A DNA stretch of 64,000 nt from Orientallactaga sibirica. Lineage: Eukaryota; Chordata; Mammalia; Rodentia; Dipodidae. The position numbers and the translations under genes are program-made. Shown in pieces: positions 10,986 through 23,270 of the stretch (position 1 is the first letter of the stretch; each line of letters begins with the position of its first letter). The notes under the pieces are model-generated. The model ran no database searches. It worked only from the letters and a program-made list of their open reading frames with translations, and was not told the origin of the DNA. Location: the NCBI GenBank assembly GCA_036365145.1, contig JAEOAD010002183.1:1798001-1862000 (forward strand), written 5' to 3'.

Positions 10986-11784
10986 CAAAAAAAATTTTTT
11001 AATTAGGCAGTAACAGAATTGAGGTTGAGAAGTACAGACTCCTGCTCGGGTGCCCCACTTTCAGACATACTTTCTTCTCAGACGTGAACTGTAGCCATTT
11101 CATTCCATTTCACACTTTCCCATTTAAAATGGGGTGTGGGTCTGAGCTAATGCACTTTGCAGAACAATTTCCTGTTTGGTTTTCCATTTCTAGTTGAATA
11201 TGATTTAAGATATTTCACTATTTCCTGTGTTACCTCTAACCAGTACTTATAAAGGTGTTACATAAACTTACATAAGCATGGACCCACATAGGCAACTACT
11301 TCTAGCCAATTGTGTGATATGACCATAACTGAATTACTTTCCTTGGTCTTCAGTTTAAAAATAGGTCTAATAATGTCCTTATTGTTATGATAATTAATCA
11401 TTAGGAATATTGTGTGAAAATTAAATAATTTAAATTAATGAGGAGGGGAAAAGGCATGACTTGATATTGTTTGTCAAGTTCTTTCCACTGAAATACTGAA
11501 TTTATGTATAAATATGTCTTATACCTCAATGTTTATTGAAGACTTTCTCTGACATATCCCTTTCCTTGATTTTCACACAGACATACAGTTTTTGCATGTA
11601 CTTTATTTTAATTTATATGCACTTTCTGTCCTTTACTGAAAACGCAGATACAGGGGTTTTATATCATGCCAATATCAACCAATGAAAATGATTTGATGCC
11701 ATATAATTTTTTTCCCCACCAACTGGGTTCTATACCAAATAGCTTAACAGTTCCTTCACTTTCCTATTCTAGTGAAAAATAACA

Positions 11785-12128
11785 CTTTATTTGTGTGCAC
11801 ATGTGTGTGCAGGTACAAGTGTGTGTGTGTGTGTGCGTATGCGTGTGTGTGCAGGATATGTGTCCATGTCCATGTAGAAGCAGAGAGCATCCTCATGTGT
11901 AATTCCTCAGGTGTTGTCAAACTTTTACAAAACACTGGCCTGGAACTTGCCAAGTTGGCTAACTTAGCTGACCAGCAAGTTCCAGAGAGCTACTCATCTA
12001 TCTCCCCAGTACTGAGATTACAAGCATAAACCACCATGCCTAGCTTTTTTTAATGTGGGTTCTGAGGATCAAACTCAGGTCCTCATGCTTGTAAGGCCAA
12101 CATTTTACCAACTGAGCACCTCCTCAGC
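11785..12128 (-). mobile_element. B4 SINE, nearly complete
   Basis: Read on the minus strand: an ID-like arm (GAGCTGAGGAGGTGCTCAG with box B GAGTTTGATCC), a B1 arm (AGCTAGGCATGGTGGTTTA) and a B4 tail with GT/CA-rich sequence at 11790-11860. The plus strand shows AATGTGGGTTCTGAGGATC and ACCAACTGAGCACCTCC. Confidence 0.7.
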
Positions 12129-12157
12129 TCAACCCTTTCATATTTTTGTTTTCATCT

Positions 12158-12296
12158 TTGTTTTTGCAAGGTAGGGTCTCACTCTAACCCAGGCTGACCT
12201 ATCACCCACTCTGTAATCCCAGGCTGGCCTCCAACTCACATCGATCTTCCTTCCTCTGCCTTCCAAGTGCTGGGAGTACCCAGCCACTTCCATTAT
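12158..12296 (-). mobile_element. B1 SINE (antisense)
   Basis: TTGCAAGGTAGGGTCTCACT, CCCAGGCTGACCT, ACTCACATCGATC and CCAAGTGCTGGGAGT are the reverse-complement B1 landmarks. It lies about 30 bp from the preceding B4, in the same orientation. Confidence 0.85.
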
Positions 12297-12299
12297 TTT

Positions 12300-13070
12300 A
12301 TGCACAGTAACCGTATGATTTTCTTCCCAAGTTTTCCTGAGGCCTTCCTGCTCAACCTTACACATGAGGCTGGCTTATTAAGCTGGGGCAAATCTGCTTT
12401 TCAGAAATTCTAAGATGTTAGCTGCTTAATGCTTTCACTCATTATATTGCATTGAGATTGCCTACAGCCTAGAAGAGTCATATAGCTCTGTGAACAGCCA
12501 CCTTGACAACCAAGTAATACATTGTACCATTCCATCTTAATCCTCCTCTTACAGCTGGCCTTTCATTCAGAAACACAGAATGCAGGATTCATCAATCCTT
12601 CACTGATACTTCATCCCAGAGATTGCCTGTTTCCTGGTGAGGAATCTATTTTAAATGTTACTCAGCTCTTGAGACCGTATCTGGAGGTGAAAACATAGGC
12701 AATGGGAAGAAGGCTGTGGTTATCTGTGGCAGTCTCGGCATCCTAGGGGTGGGAAAGAGGGTGCTGATGGGGGAATAAAGGGCAGAGCACAGAAAGCATC
12801 GCTGGATGTGACTTGAAGAATGATCATGGCTGAAAAAGACCCGGCCTCCCCTGGGCTGGGAATCCTTCAAGAATAACATACAGATTTGTCCAAAATTAAA
12901 AAGCGGGTTCAAGTCTATTGGCAATCACCCTTGTTTTATTCTTTGCTGATATGTGGAAATTTTTCATTTTTCCTTCCTCTCCTTTATTTATTTTATCTTA
13001 TGACCAGCATTTCTAATTAATATCTGTTTAACAGCGAGTATGGAATAGGTATTTAAAGAATACATTGAAA
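12300..13070. other. Unassigned DNA
   Basis: No gene or repeat recognised. The small antisense ORF at 12658-12924 matches no family. Confidence 0.35.
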
Positions 13071-13071
13071 A

Positions 13072-13146
13072 TGGACCGAGGATAACTCAGGGGGAGGTAA
13101 CATGATTATTATGCATGGGACCCTGTTTCATTCCCAGCACCAAATA
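13072..13146 (+). mobile_element. ID-like SINE remnant
   Basis: GAGGATAACTCAGGGGGAGG, TATGCATGGGACCCTG and TCATTCCCAGCACCAAATAA follow the ID/BC1-type order (head, 'catgcatgaggccctgggttcaatccccagcaccaaa'). Box B is degraded. Confidence 0.6.
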
Positions 13147-13149
13147 AGT

Positions 13150-16100
13150 ATATGGCATACACAGAAGAAAGGCCTGACCCTGCCTTAGAGACTTTTGGGT
13201 GCTTATCCAGAGATGTGTGCGTTCTTTTGACGCTGACATGATTGGTAACTTTGAAGGAAATATGAACCACATTTATCCTATATACAGTTTCAACCAGCTT
13301 CTAACTTGGGGAATGCAGAACACAAAGGAAATCAAGGCAATTTCCAGTTTCACCAACTACATGGACTGTGGTGCACGTTAGGACTGAATCTACAGAAGTT
13401 TCTTAGGAAAGTACGTGCTTACAAAGGAGGATGTGGTCTGGCCCTGCGCTGCCAGGCCCAGGAATGCAGCATAGTGAGGGCCTGAGAGGGTGAGGGGTGC
13501 CTGGACACTGTCCAGTCTTCCAGCAACACTTCAGAAGAACAGCCATCAGCCAGGCTCTTCTCATGGAAACCAGGCTGCCATCAAAAATTATATTTCCCCT
13601 CATTTAATTATGTAGGTTTTTGCTAAATTAAATGCACCAAGAGGCTGGCAGCCAACATCTACAAAGGAGAAATCCCAGCCTCCTCTGTTTTCTTCTAGTC
13701 TGTGCTTCCTTGAAAACAGACACTGGGCAATGGAAAATGTGGTAAAAGTATTAATGTCCATGCTAAAAGGAAAAACACCTTTTCTTTACATTGGCCAGAC
13801 ACACCTGGCAAAGCCAAGACCAGCTGAGTGACAAGTCACTTGTATATAAGCCAGCGGGGCTGAATTGAGCTTAGCAAGCAGTGACTTGGAAACAGAAAAA
13901 CAAGAAGCTCAACTTAGGGTTTCTGGTCATAGAATAGATATTTTGAATTGTTTTGAACTGACAAAAAATAGGTTGTTTACTTTCAAAGAAATGTTCTCAA
14001 GAAAATACCCCAAAACATAGTTTTCGTTTAAATCATATTCATGCTGGGCCCATGCTGGAAAGTAGTAAAAACCGTTCACTGTCAAGTAGGGAAATATTAG
14101 CTCCAAAATTTTCAGTTCTTTGAGAAGCTGAATGGAGAAAGAGGCAGGAAATTGGGGAGCCTAATAATCCCTGCAAGTCTTTTCTCTAATTCAGCAGAAA
14201 GGAATTTGCATGTTATTCTTCCCGTATCCCAGAATCTGTGTCCCCAGGTGGGAAATGTGGTGGCAGGTAAAGGAGGAAATTTTACACTGAGCTTTTGGAC
14301 AAGCAATTTCTCGATTTGAGAACAGAAACACCGATGCTCCCTAGACAACACTGGTCATCACACATACTGAGGTTGTATTCTGAAGGGTGGGAAAAGTATG
14401 GTGCTTGCATCTGCTTGTCGATGATGGAGCAGTACCACAAACCACTATCCCAGGACACTCTCCTGCCAGTCCCAATGCCCAGGAAAACTCAGGATGCTTC
14501 AGAGCCGGTACAGAACATTCACGGAGTCTGCAACAGGCTTCCTCAGTGCTCAATTCCCCCCTCAACTCTCAGGCCCCTTTAAACTGTGAACAAGACGACC
14601 CTTGTTCTGGAAAATCTATCTGCTCTTGCCAACACACACACACATACAAAAACACAACTGTTGGGCAAATAAATCTTTCCAGAGAAAATAGATTCTTTTT
14701 CGAACTCAGTCAACTGTACTGAGCTGGAAAGTGAGAAATGTTATTTTTCCAGGATGAAGAGAAAACAAGATCTCTCCTTGTTTACCCTGTCAGGCCCATT
14801 CCAAAAAGAAGGTCTGTTTAATGCTTTCATTTAAAAAATAATTCAAGTGTTGGTTATCAGAAGACGCTCTGTTCTTTTCAAGCTGAGAATTTTACATGGG
14901 AGCTCTGTGCTTTCTCTTCTGACCTGAGGTGCAGTGTCAGGACTGAATTCCCTCTGCTCTGGAGTGGAAAGGAAGTGGTGGGGCAGTGTGATGATGGGGC
15001 ATCTTCGCTATGGGTCGCCTTCCCCATTGCCAGCCTGCATTCCTCTCACGTGACTGAGTGTGAAGGATGGAGCTTATGAACTGATCCCCACTTCATTGAA
15101 CGTTACATGTTCCTTCTCTATTTTCTCCACATTTCATATAACTTGAGGCATTGGATCTCCTCAGAGAGAGAGTGAGAAAACATGGAGTAATTGAAGTACT
15201 TGACCGAGTAGTCTGGATAGAATCTGCATTGAGCGCCATGTTTGAAATTCCAGTACACTTAACCAAATGCTAGGGAGGAGACAAACCGGAGGATGATCCA
15301 ACACCCCAAAGCTGGGTAACCAGGGTGTGAAAGTTCCAGCTTTCAGTTCTTTAACATGAAGAAAGGCTGTATGTGTACGCTTTGTAGCATATAGTTATTA
15401 CTCACTAAAAATCTAGAGGGAAAAAAATCAAATATATGTTAAAATGATAAATCTGGGAAATAAAAATTTTGAAACAAAAATAAAATCTTTTTTTACATAA
15501 TTACTTGAAAACTAAGATTCATAGTTGAAGTAGACTTGAAAGAAGTCATGTGCTTTCTCTCTCACCCGAAGCAGGCATCCTTTGTCATGTGGTCAGGACT
15601 TTCCATGAGATATATCACAGAAAGGTAATAATGTCACATACTTCATTTGTTCCATGTTCCCAGTACTGGTCTTACCTGCTAGAGGGTTGCCATAGATTAG
15701 ATAATTGTGCTTCTTTCTTTCTGGTGGCATTCCTAATGGATTGCTAGGTTTCACGAGCATGTGAGTGGAGCCAAATGCAAGAGCTGCGTCTCTTTTTCCC
15801 ATGTGCATGTGATTAATGTGTGGGGATCCTCCCAGGTGCTTGGAAGGGACATGATTTGTTTGAGCATTAATATTGTAAATCCCAAGGGAAAGATGCAGGA
15901 AGCCTATATGTAGGCCCCTCAAGGTACCCTAAAGGTACAGTTAAAATCATTGTATGGGACATTCTAAGGCTGGGTCTTGCCTGTATACAGACATTTCGAT
16001 GAAAAGGAGGACGCCTTTGCAAAGAGTGCTTGTCAGAGACACTGAAGGCCTAATGACTACTTTAGGGAAACCACCATTCCTAAGGACAGTGGCAGGAGAA

Positions 16101-16410
16101 AATACCATAATGTCTCCTTGACAAACTCTTCTATGTGAGGATAGTACCAAGCAGCTGGTACATTTCACTGGTCCTGACTAAATGATGCAAGAGTTAAAGA
16201 AGTGGCATCTAGATCTGCACTGTCCAGTGTAATAGCTGGTAGGAGTGTCTACTTGCAACATGGCTTTTGCAAATTGAGATCTACTCTTAGGTAGAAAAGG
16301 ACAATTTTGAAAACTTAATACAAAAAAGAATATAAAATATTTATTAGTATTTTTGTATAGGTTCCATGTTACCATAATAGTACTTTGTTTATATTGAATT
16401 GAGTTACTTT
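13150..16410. other. Unassigned, repeat-poor DNA
   Basis: About 3.2 kb with few recognisable repeats apart from the candidate promoter at 13.8 kb and a short (CA)n at 14631-14645. Overlapping ORFs at 14295-14722 occur in all frames and look like chance in locally higher-GC DNA. Confidence 0.35.
13790..13890 (+). promoter_or_regulatory. Candidate TATA-box core promoter
   Basis: TATATAAG at 13843-13850 matches the vertebrate TATA consensus. It is preceded by two E-boxes (CACCTG at 13802-13807, CAGCTG at 13821-13826). Sequence 25-30 bp downstream (about 13875-13880) is a plausible initiation zone. No repeat signature covers it. No downstream exon or ORF can be tied to it, so this is motif evidence only. 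Confidence 0.3.
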
Positions 16411-16415
16411 TTTTT

Positions 16416-16576
16416 TCTCTCTCTCTTTTTTTTTTTTTTTTTTTAGGTAGGGTCTCACTCTTGTTCAGGCTGACCTGGAATTCACTATATAATCTCAGGA
16501 TGGTCTCAAACTCAGGGGATCCTCCTACCTCTGCCTCCCGAGTGCTAGGATTAAAGGCATGCACCACCACACGTGG
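16416..16576 (-). mobile_element. B1 SINE (antisense)
   Basis: Poly-T, then GGTAGGGTCTCACTCTTG, GACCTGGAATTCACTATA, TCTGCCTCCCGAGTGCTAGG and ATTAAAGGCATGCACCACC: a complete reverse B1. The ORF at 16178-16570 is B1 read in sense. Confidence 0.92.
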
Positions 16577-16639
16577 AGAATTACATATTTTATTTAAATA
16601 ATTAGAATGATTCTTTTGCTTTTTGAGATGGCTGCTAGA

Positions 16640-16790
16640 AAATCCAATATGGTGGCACGTGCCTGCAATCTCAGCACCTTGGAAGTAGAGGCAGGAGGAT
16701 TGGAAGTTTAAGGTTATTGTTGGCTACATACTGAGTTTGAGGCCAGCCTGGGATACAGGAGATCCTGTCTCAAGAAATAAAAAGTAGGAT
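16640..16790 (+). mobile_element. Older B1 SINE
   Basis: ATATGGTGGCACGTGCCTGC, AATCTCAGCACCTTGGAAG, GAGGCCAGCCTGGGATACAG and GATCCTGTCTCAAG. This is a more ancestral-looking B1 subtype than the window's common one, because it keeps 'GGCCAGCCTGGGATACA'. Confidence 0.8.
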
Positions 16791-16829
16791 ATAAATTTAA
16801 AATTACATGGGAGCTTGTATTTTATTTCT

Positions 16830-17039
16830 TTTTAAAAATTATTTTATTTTATTTTATTTGAGAAAGAGAGAAAGAGGCAGATAGAGAGAATGGGTGTGCC
16901 AGGGCCTTCAGACACTGTACTTGAACTCCAGACGCATGTGCCACCTTGTGCATATGGCTTACTTGCGTCCTGGGGAATTGAACCTGGGTCCTTTGGCTTC
17001 ACAGGCAAACACTTTAACTGCTAAGCCATCCCTCCAGCC
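16830..17039 (-). mobile_element. DIP SINE (antisense)
   Basis: The tail is a TTTTATTTTATTTTATTTGA run, then GAGAAAGAGAGAAAGAGGC, CATGTGCCACCTTGTGCATA, reverse box B GGAATTGAACC and CTAAGCCATCCCTCCAGCCC. A 16-bp TSD with one mismatch flanks it (CTTGTATTTTATTTCT at 16814-16829, CTTGCATTTTATTTCT at 17040-17055). Confidence 0.9.
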
Positions 17040-17959
17040 CTTGCATTTTATTTCTGTTATGGAATGCTATTCTGTGAAATTTACAATCAATAAGGTGATA
17101 TTCAGAAGACAAGTGTAATTATTCATTTTTTATTATAAAAAGAGTAGTAGATGGAACTGGAGTTCATCATGGTAAGCAAAATAAGCTAGTCAGACTCTAA
17201 ATTAAAAAAATAAAAACACCTGCAGAGAAAGGGGACTATTTGGAAAGAGGAAGGAAGCAAGCGAGAGAGAAAGAGGGCAAGAGATGACAGGGGCTGAGTG
17301 GGATCAAAGTAATTATATAAATGTACTCACATACCATAATAAAATCCACTATTTTGGACAATTAATATACATTAATATTTTTTAAAAAGAGTTAATATAA
17401 GCACTGGTCTGTAAAGTATAAAAACAAATAGAATTTAGTTCAGAAAAATTTAAGAATTGTGATTCAGTCTTTAATTATGAGAGCTGTTTCTCCCAGTAGC
17501 TAGACTAGTCCTTGTTCTCAACAGCAGGACATGTAACCTTGTCTTGCCAATGTATTGTTTAGCTTGCTAATAGTTGATAATCAAATTGTTAAAAAGTCAT
17601 CTCATTGTTTTGCTGGTTCACTAAATTACTGACAATGTGCTAGCTTTGGGGCTTTGTTTCCCTGTAAATGGCCTGTACATTAATTTTTCCCATTTTCGGT
17701 CAACATAGTTGTCTTTTTCTTCATTAGTTTCTGTTTGATTTTATTTCTTCTTCTAAAATCTAATAAGACTCCCTTATGTATCAGAAGCAGTATAAATCTC
17801 TTCTTTTATTTTTAAATACATTTGTCACTTAATCCAGAGTATCAAAAGTCCTTCATGTTAATGTATCTCAGTAATTAATCCTATATTACATACATTTACT
17901 TGAAGCTTTTACGTTTTGTTTAAGAAATACACTACAATCCCAATATTTTATGCATTTTA

Positions 17960-18990
17960 GAAGAATAAATTTAGCATGGATCTCAGTGTGGAATTTTTAT
18001 GGAATTACATTGTACTCACAAAATAAATGTGAAAGAATTGACGTCTTTATATTAAACCTCAGAAAGGAATAAGGAAAGCCTTGCAGTCATTCAGGATTTT
18101 CTTTGTGTCTTTTATTAGAATCTTTGCAGTTTTAAAAATGTTTTGCTGTTTTGTTGCTTTTGACAGGGTTTGATTATATAGCCTAAACTGACCTTCAACT
18201 TGAGATACTCCTGCCACTACTTCTCCAGTGTTGGGATTAAGGCACACCTAGGTCCTCTGTATTCCTGTTTGGATTAATTACTAGTCATCTTTAGTTGTTA
18301 TTGCAATTATGAGTGGTATCTTGCTTTTATATAACATTTTACAGCTGTTTGCTATAGGAAACATTCTGCCATTTTGATCATACATCCATCAACTGTTTAT
18401 CTTGAGTTGATGAAACATCTGCGAAAACTGGAACACTTTATTTCTTCCTATTCGAGCAACTATTTCTCTTTCTCCTCTCCAGTATGGACCAGGATTTCCA
18501 GCACTGCAGTATTGGCTGTAACTGACAGTGCTATGACAGTAAGAAAACTTGCCTTCTTTCCATCTTAACAGGCATTCACTCTAGGCTTCACCATTGTGTT
18601 TGCTGAAGGGGTTGAAATATATCAGTCATCCATTTAATGGAGCTAAAGAAAGAATTTTTTTCTGCTCAGCTCATTGGGAGGTTTTTAAATCATCAATACG
18701 CAAAGAATTCCTCAAACATGAATTGAAATTATCATGATTTAAAAAAAATTAATTTACTACTGTTCCAAATTGTGTTGGCAGAATCCCTAATGATGAATCA
18801 CTCATTAGTCAAACTGAATGATTTTATATTATATTAGTGGAGTTAATTTATCCAATATGTTAAAAGCGTTTTTCATCTACTTGAATAAGAAGTGGGATAG
18901 AGTGTTCTTTCTTGCTGTTGCTGTGTCCATGTGATTGCATTGATACTGGAAACAAACTTGCAGATTTTGTTCTTTATCTCATCTGGGTAA
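17960..18990 (-). repeat. Degenerate antisense L1 ORF2 fragment
   Basis: Scattered blocks read as reverse L1 ORF2: TATGGAATTACATTGTA, CTTTGTGTCTTTTATTAG, a stretch ending GCTCATTGGGAGG (18668-18682) and GTTAAAAGCGTTTTTCATCT (18860-18879). It is too decayed to give an ORF and is interrupted by the B1 at 18150-18252. Confidence 0.5.
18150..18252 (-). mobile_element. Diverged B1 (antisense) within old L1
   Basis: TTTTGACAGGGTTTGATTAT, GCCTAAACTGACCTTCAACT and CCAGTGTTGGGATTAAGGCA are B1 landmarks with many substitutions. Confidence 0.65.
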
Positions 18991-18999
18991 CTTGGGATC

Positions 19000-20880
19000 T
19001 AGATAGAAACTGAGTTTTCCTCAAGAGTTGACAAACTCACCTGCGTGCCCACGTGGGTCTACAATCTTTTGTACATGGAAGTGATTGATTATGTTCTAAT
19101 TACTTTAAAATTTATTGGTCCTAATCAAGCTCCCCATTTTTGGGCCAGCTTGGACATTCTGTATTTTCTATTTTGTCTTGCCTTTCACAATTTCTAATTC
19201 ATAAAACCCTTAGTATTTTAATGCTTTCAAAATGGTACCTACTGCTAGAGAATGCAAACTTTATGCAAAATTTGAAAGCAAAAATGGAAAAGTCAACTCC
19301 AAATCCTATGCCCCAGAAATAATCACAAGGCAAACCTCTCTAAATTTGTATATAGTTTAAATGTATAAAGCAGACATGGAGAGCAGTATAATATTATAAA
19401 GATGAATAACATGCACAGTATTAATTATGTACAGACACTGATAGAATAATATACATATACAGCAGGAATTAAATGCCAAGGTAGGCAGGAAGAGGGAAGT
19501 ACAAAAAGAAGATTTCAGAAGCTTTCTTTGTAAGAAGGAGAAGGCAGGAGGGGAAAAGAGAGGAGAGACATCACTCCACTTTTCAGACTATATAAATAAC
19601 CCTGCATGTACTTCTATGATACAGCAGCATTTTTGCATTTAATGATTACAAGTACATCCCCACAGGAGTCTGTCCTCAGAGAGCAGGACTCCTTCTGAGC
19701 ATCAGAGCAGCCAGCCTGGTTTCTAGTGTCTGTTCTGAGTTAATGGGATGTTTACTGAATGGGTGAGTAAAGGAATTTGTCATGTGCGAGTATCATTCTC
19801 AGAGCTACATACATTTGCTTACATAACCTTGTCCAGTCTCTTACAAGGGACATCATGTCATGCTCATTGTTACAGTTAAGAAAATTAATGAAATAGGAGA
19901 TCAGTTACTTGACAAGGGCTCAGACAGGAGCCTGTCAAACTCAGGTGCAGGGTCTGTCTGACTCTGACACCTGCTGTCTTTCCACTGTCCCACTCTAAGG
20001 ACCAGAATGAAGATCCTACACAAGGGAAAGCCAAAAATGTAATATATCCAAAATAAACCCCTTCACTGAGTATTTATCACACTCCTTCTACACACCAGAC
20101 ATCTCAATAGGAAGCAAGTATCAGGGAGTCCTTAATAAAGTTTCTGCCTTTTATCCCAACCACAAAGAGCTGTGTGCTACTTTGGAATGGTTGGGCAGGA
20201 AGGGAAAAGTACAAGAAAAAAGATTTCAGAAGCTTTCCATGTAAAGGTAGGAAAAGACAAGCCCTAAGGGGATAGAGGAGGAGGAACAGCAGTCCACATT
20301 ACAGAGCCTCTGCAGTAAAGGCTAGGAACACAAGGGAGTCCCTCTCAGTGCCTAGTAGTGCTGTTTAACCCTGCTTAGAGAATGGCTCCCTTTTTGGAAG
20401 TCACAGTTGGAAAGAAAGGCTCTCACTGGGCTGACCAATTAGAAGGAGGTTCTGGCAGGCTGCAGGAAAACAGCCCGGGCAAGTTCCTGCTACCCTAGTG
20501 CAGGGCCAGGCACCCTTGTCAGAGCAGTTACTGGCCTGCTGCTGTGCTGAGGCGAACAGGGCCAGGCCTCAGCCTAGCTTCCATTATGTAAGGTCGTTTT
20601 AACAAGTCATTAGAACAGATCTTGGCTGGTTTGAGGACACCTGCCATTTAAGATTAAGGAACATGTCAATCAAAAGGATTATAATCCAGTCATAGAAAGG
20701 AGGGAGAATAGGTTATTTTTTTGTGACTTGCATATCACCAGACACCCCAGTTAAGAAATTCAGATATCTATAATTGTTTTCACCTATCCCCAGCTCTCCA
20801 AGAACAGTGGGACTCTGAAGAGGGTGCTGTAAACAAAAACCAAATGCAAGGTCACACAGCATTGTGGTACTCCATTCGTT
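19000..20880. other. Mixed unassigned DNA with MIR/L2-like remnants
   Basis: Contains L2-like sequence (about 19660-19790, ending GGATGTTTACTGAATGGGTG), a MIR-like reverse fragment (19800-19995) and a repeated 110-bp segment (19484-19595 and 20194-20310). The remainder, including the GC-richer 20400-20600, is unexplained. No gene. Confidence 0.4.
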
Positions 20881-20883
20881 TCT

Positions 20884-21059
20884 TTTACTTTATTTGCATG
20901 TGTGCAGGTGGTAGGGGAAAGCCTCTTGTCACTGCAAAGGAATGCCAGATACTTGCACCACTTTTTGCTCCTGGATTATGTGAGCAGCTGGAGAATTGAA
21001 CTCTGACAAGCAGGATTTGAAAGCAGGTGCCTTTAACCACTGAACTATCTTTCCAGCCC
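20884..21059 (-). mobile_element. Diverged DIP-like SINE (antisense)
   Basis: Minus-strand landmarks: GGGCTGGAAAGATAGTTCAG, the degraded box-B region (GAGTTCAATTC reversed at about 20993) and a truncated body. Considerably older than the other DIP copies. Confidence 0.6.
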
Positions 21060-21069
21060 TTATTTTTAA

Positions 21070-21545
21070 TTCTTGATTTTTGTTGATATATACTTTGTAT
21101 ATAATATATACACACAGAAGTGCATAATTTGTAAATGTAAAGCTACATAAATTTTCACAAAAATTTACCATGTCATCCCAGAACCCCCTCCTGTCTTCTG
21201 CCAGCCACTGTTCCTATTCATGGGGAGTCACAGCTCCCGATCCTAATAGAACAGGCCTGCTTTGCCCGAGGCTGAATTTTGCATAAAGGGGACCATTCAT
21301 TCAGTGGGTATTCCTTCCTGACTGGTCTCTTCCTCTCAGTCTTCTATTTGTGAGATTGGTATATGTTCTTGCCAGGAGCAATAGATCATCCTTTCTCACT
21401 GCTATACAGCAGTCCCTTGTGGAATGCACTGCAAGGTATTGGATTCACTCTAGTGCTGATGAGCACTTGGGTCATGTCCAGATGGGGGTTCATGTGAATA
21501 GCTGTTAACTTATTTGATCATTAGCACCATTTCTACCAAAAACCA
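21070..21545 (-). repeat. Old mammalian L1 3'-UTR fragment (antisense)
   Basis: The order AATTTTCACAAAAATTTACC, CCAGAACCCCCTCC, TGCATAAAGGGGACCATTCA, TTTGTGAGATTGGTATATG, TTTCTCACTGCTATACAGCA is that of ancient L1M 3' UTRs in reverse ('aaatggaatcatacagtatg...tttgtgagattcatccatg...cattgctgtatagtattcc'). Confidence 0.55.
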
Positions 21546-22930
21546 TACCAAATATGAAGGTGAAATTGATTTTACCACATTGCCAAGGCTGTAGGAAGCA
21601 AGCTTATCTAAAAGATTAGTTCTTTCTCACTCCAAAAGCTGAAAGATGCTGTAGAAGGGGATTATATGCAATTCCTCATTAGGAAAGTGCCTAGACAGTA
21701 AAGCTACCTCACTAGGCAGTAAGAAGCAACAAAACTGACGCAAGTGAGAGCAAAGGACCTGGACCTGTGTGATTCCAGAGCCAACTGGGGGATTTTACCC
21801 TGAAGCTTTAACAAAGCTTGGTAATGCTGTTTTCATTAATTCATTTGTTTGTTTGTTTGATTGATTGATTGATTTTTGTGAAATGGCAAGGAATACTCTT
21901 AGGATTAACATATACACTATGCTGATTGACTTCAAAGTATAGTGTGGGCGGCAAGTAGCTTAGCTTTTTTTTTTTTTTTTTCCAGAAAAGAGGTTCAGGA
22001 AAATCACTCTTTATTCCCCCTAGCTGGGTTCGGCACTGTGAGTCTCTGTAACAGCTACAGAACACATGGGGCTCCTGACTGAGCTGAGAGTGTCTCCAAC
22101 TGTCCTCCCCAAGCAGTCAGGAAGGCCGTGGGAGGAACTGCAGCCTCGAGGTGGGTGGGATTCTATTAATACCTTCCATCTTCAAAGTCCCCTGTCTCCA
22201 GAGTACTTTGAGCATCATTTCAGAAGAGCTGGCCAAAGTTTGTGACTCATGCTGGCATGCACAGAGATTCACATGTTTCTTGCAACTTCCGGGGCTCCTT
22301 ACAGGGACTCATCAGTAGTTTTTATGCTCAAGAAACTGATGAGTTAACCACGGTATACACTTTTCTCCTCAGGTCACACAGCATCTCAATGTGAGGTTTT
22401 CTGGGCATCCTGAGCAGGCTGCCTCCATGCTCAGCACTCTTGGCCTTCTTAGCAGTGGATTCCCTTGACTGTCTGCTGAAGCCCATGGACTGCTTCGAAG
22501 AGCAGTGTTTTAAAATATGTCACATAAAATACATGGGATTGCCAAGGAAGTCAATCATATCTAAATAAGTTATCCAAATTGTGAAAACAAAAAACAGATT
22601 CATGTTATGGTAGCCATATAAGTGCTTATTACTGAGATAGCCTTGAACCAGACACCAAGGTGGAGCAGGTATGATTATAACCTCACAGTAATGTCAAGCA
22701 GTCACGATATTTGAAGATATTGACAATATAATGTAATGTTAAACTGTTGGTGATAGTCACAGATACTACTAGTAATGGTTTTCTGTCTATATTCATAGTT
22801 GAGAGAAACTGGGCATTTCTGCTAGAAGCTAGTAAAAAAAAAAAAAAAAAAACTTAAACATACCATTTCCCCACCTCAGTTTGCAGGACTAGATTTCTAT
22901 CACAAACTTGTACACATACATAAAAACTCA
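21546..22930. other. Unassigned DNA with simple repeats
   Basis: Contains (TTTG)n(ATTG)n at 21845-21873, a T run at 21966-21982 and an A run at 22833-22851. Nothing else recognised. Confidence 0.4.
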
Positions 22931-23140
22931 GGGGCTAGAGAGATGGCTCAGCAGTTAAGGCACTTGCCTATAAAGCCAAAGGTTCAAGTCCCTACTACAT
23001 AAAGCCAGATGTACAAGGTGGCACATGCATCTGGAATTTGTTTGCAGTGGCTAGAGACCCTGGCAGACTCATTCTCTCTTTTTATCTGCCTCTTCCTTCT
23101 CTCTCTGTCTCTCTCTCTCTCAAATAAATAAAAATTTAAA
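22931..23140 (+). mobile_element. DIP SINE
   Basis: Full-length: GGGGCTAGAGAGATGGCTCA, a box-B-like GGTTCAAGTCC, GCCAGATGTACAAGGTGGCA, TTTGTTTGCAGTGGCTAGAG, a (TC)n tail and AAATAAATAAAA. The flanks share ACATAAAAA, a possible short TSD. A second, opposed DIP lies 96 bp downstream. Confidence 0.9.
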
Positions 23141-23231
23141 ACATAAAAAAATTAAAAATAAAACAATTCCAAGATTTTGACTCCTTGAAGTTCTAGCTAT
23201 CTTCCATAGTAGCAATATTACTTTTTAAAAA

Positions 23232-23239
23232 ATGTTTGT

Positions 23240-23270
<31 letters not shown>

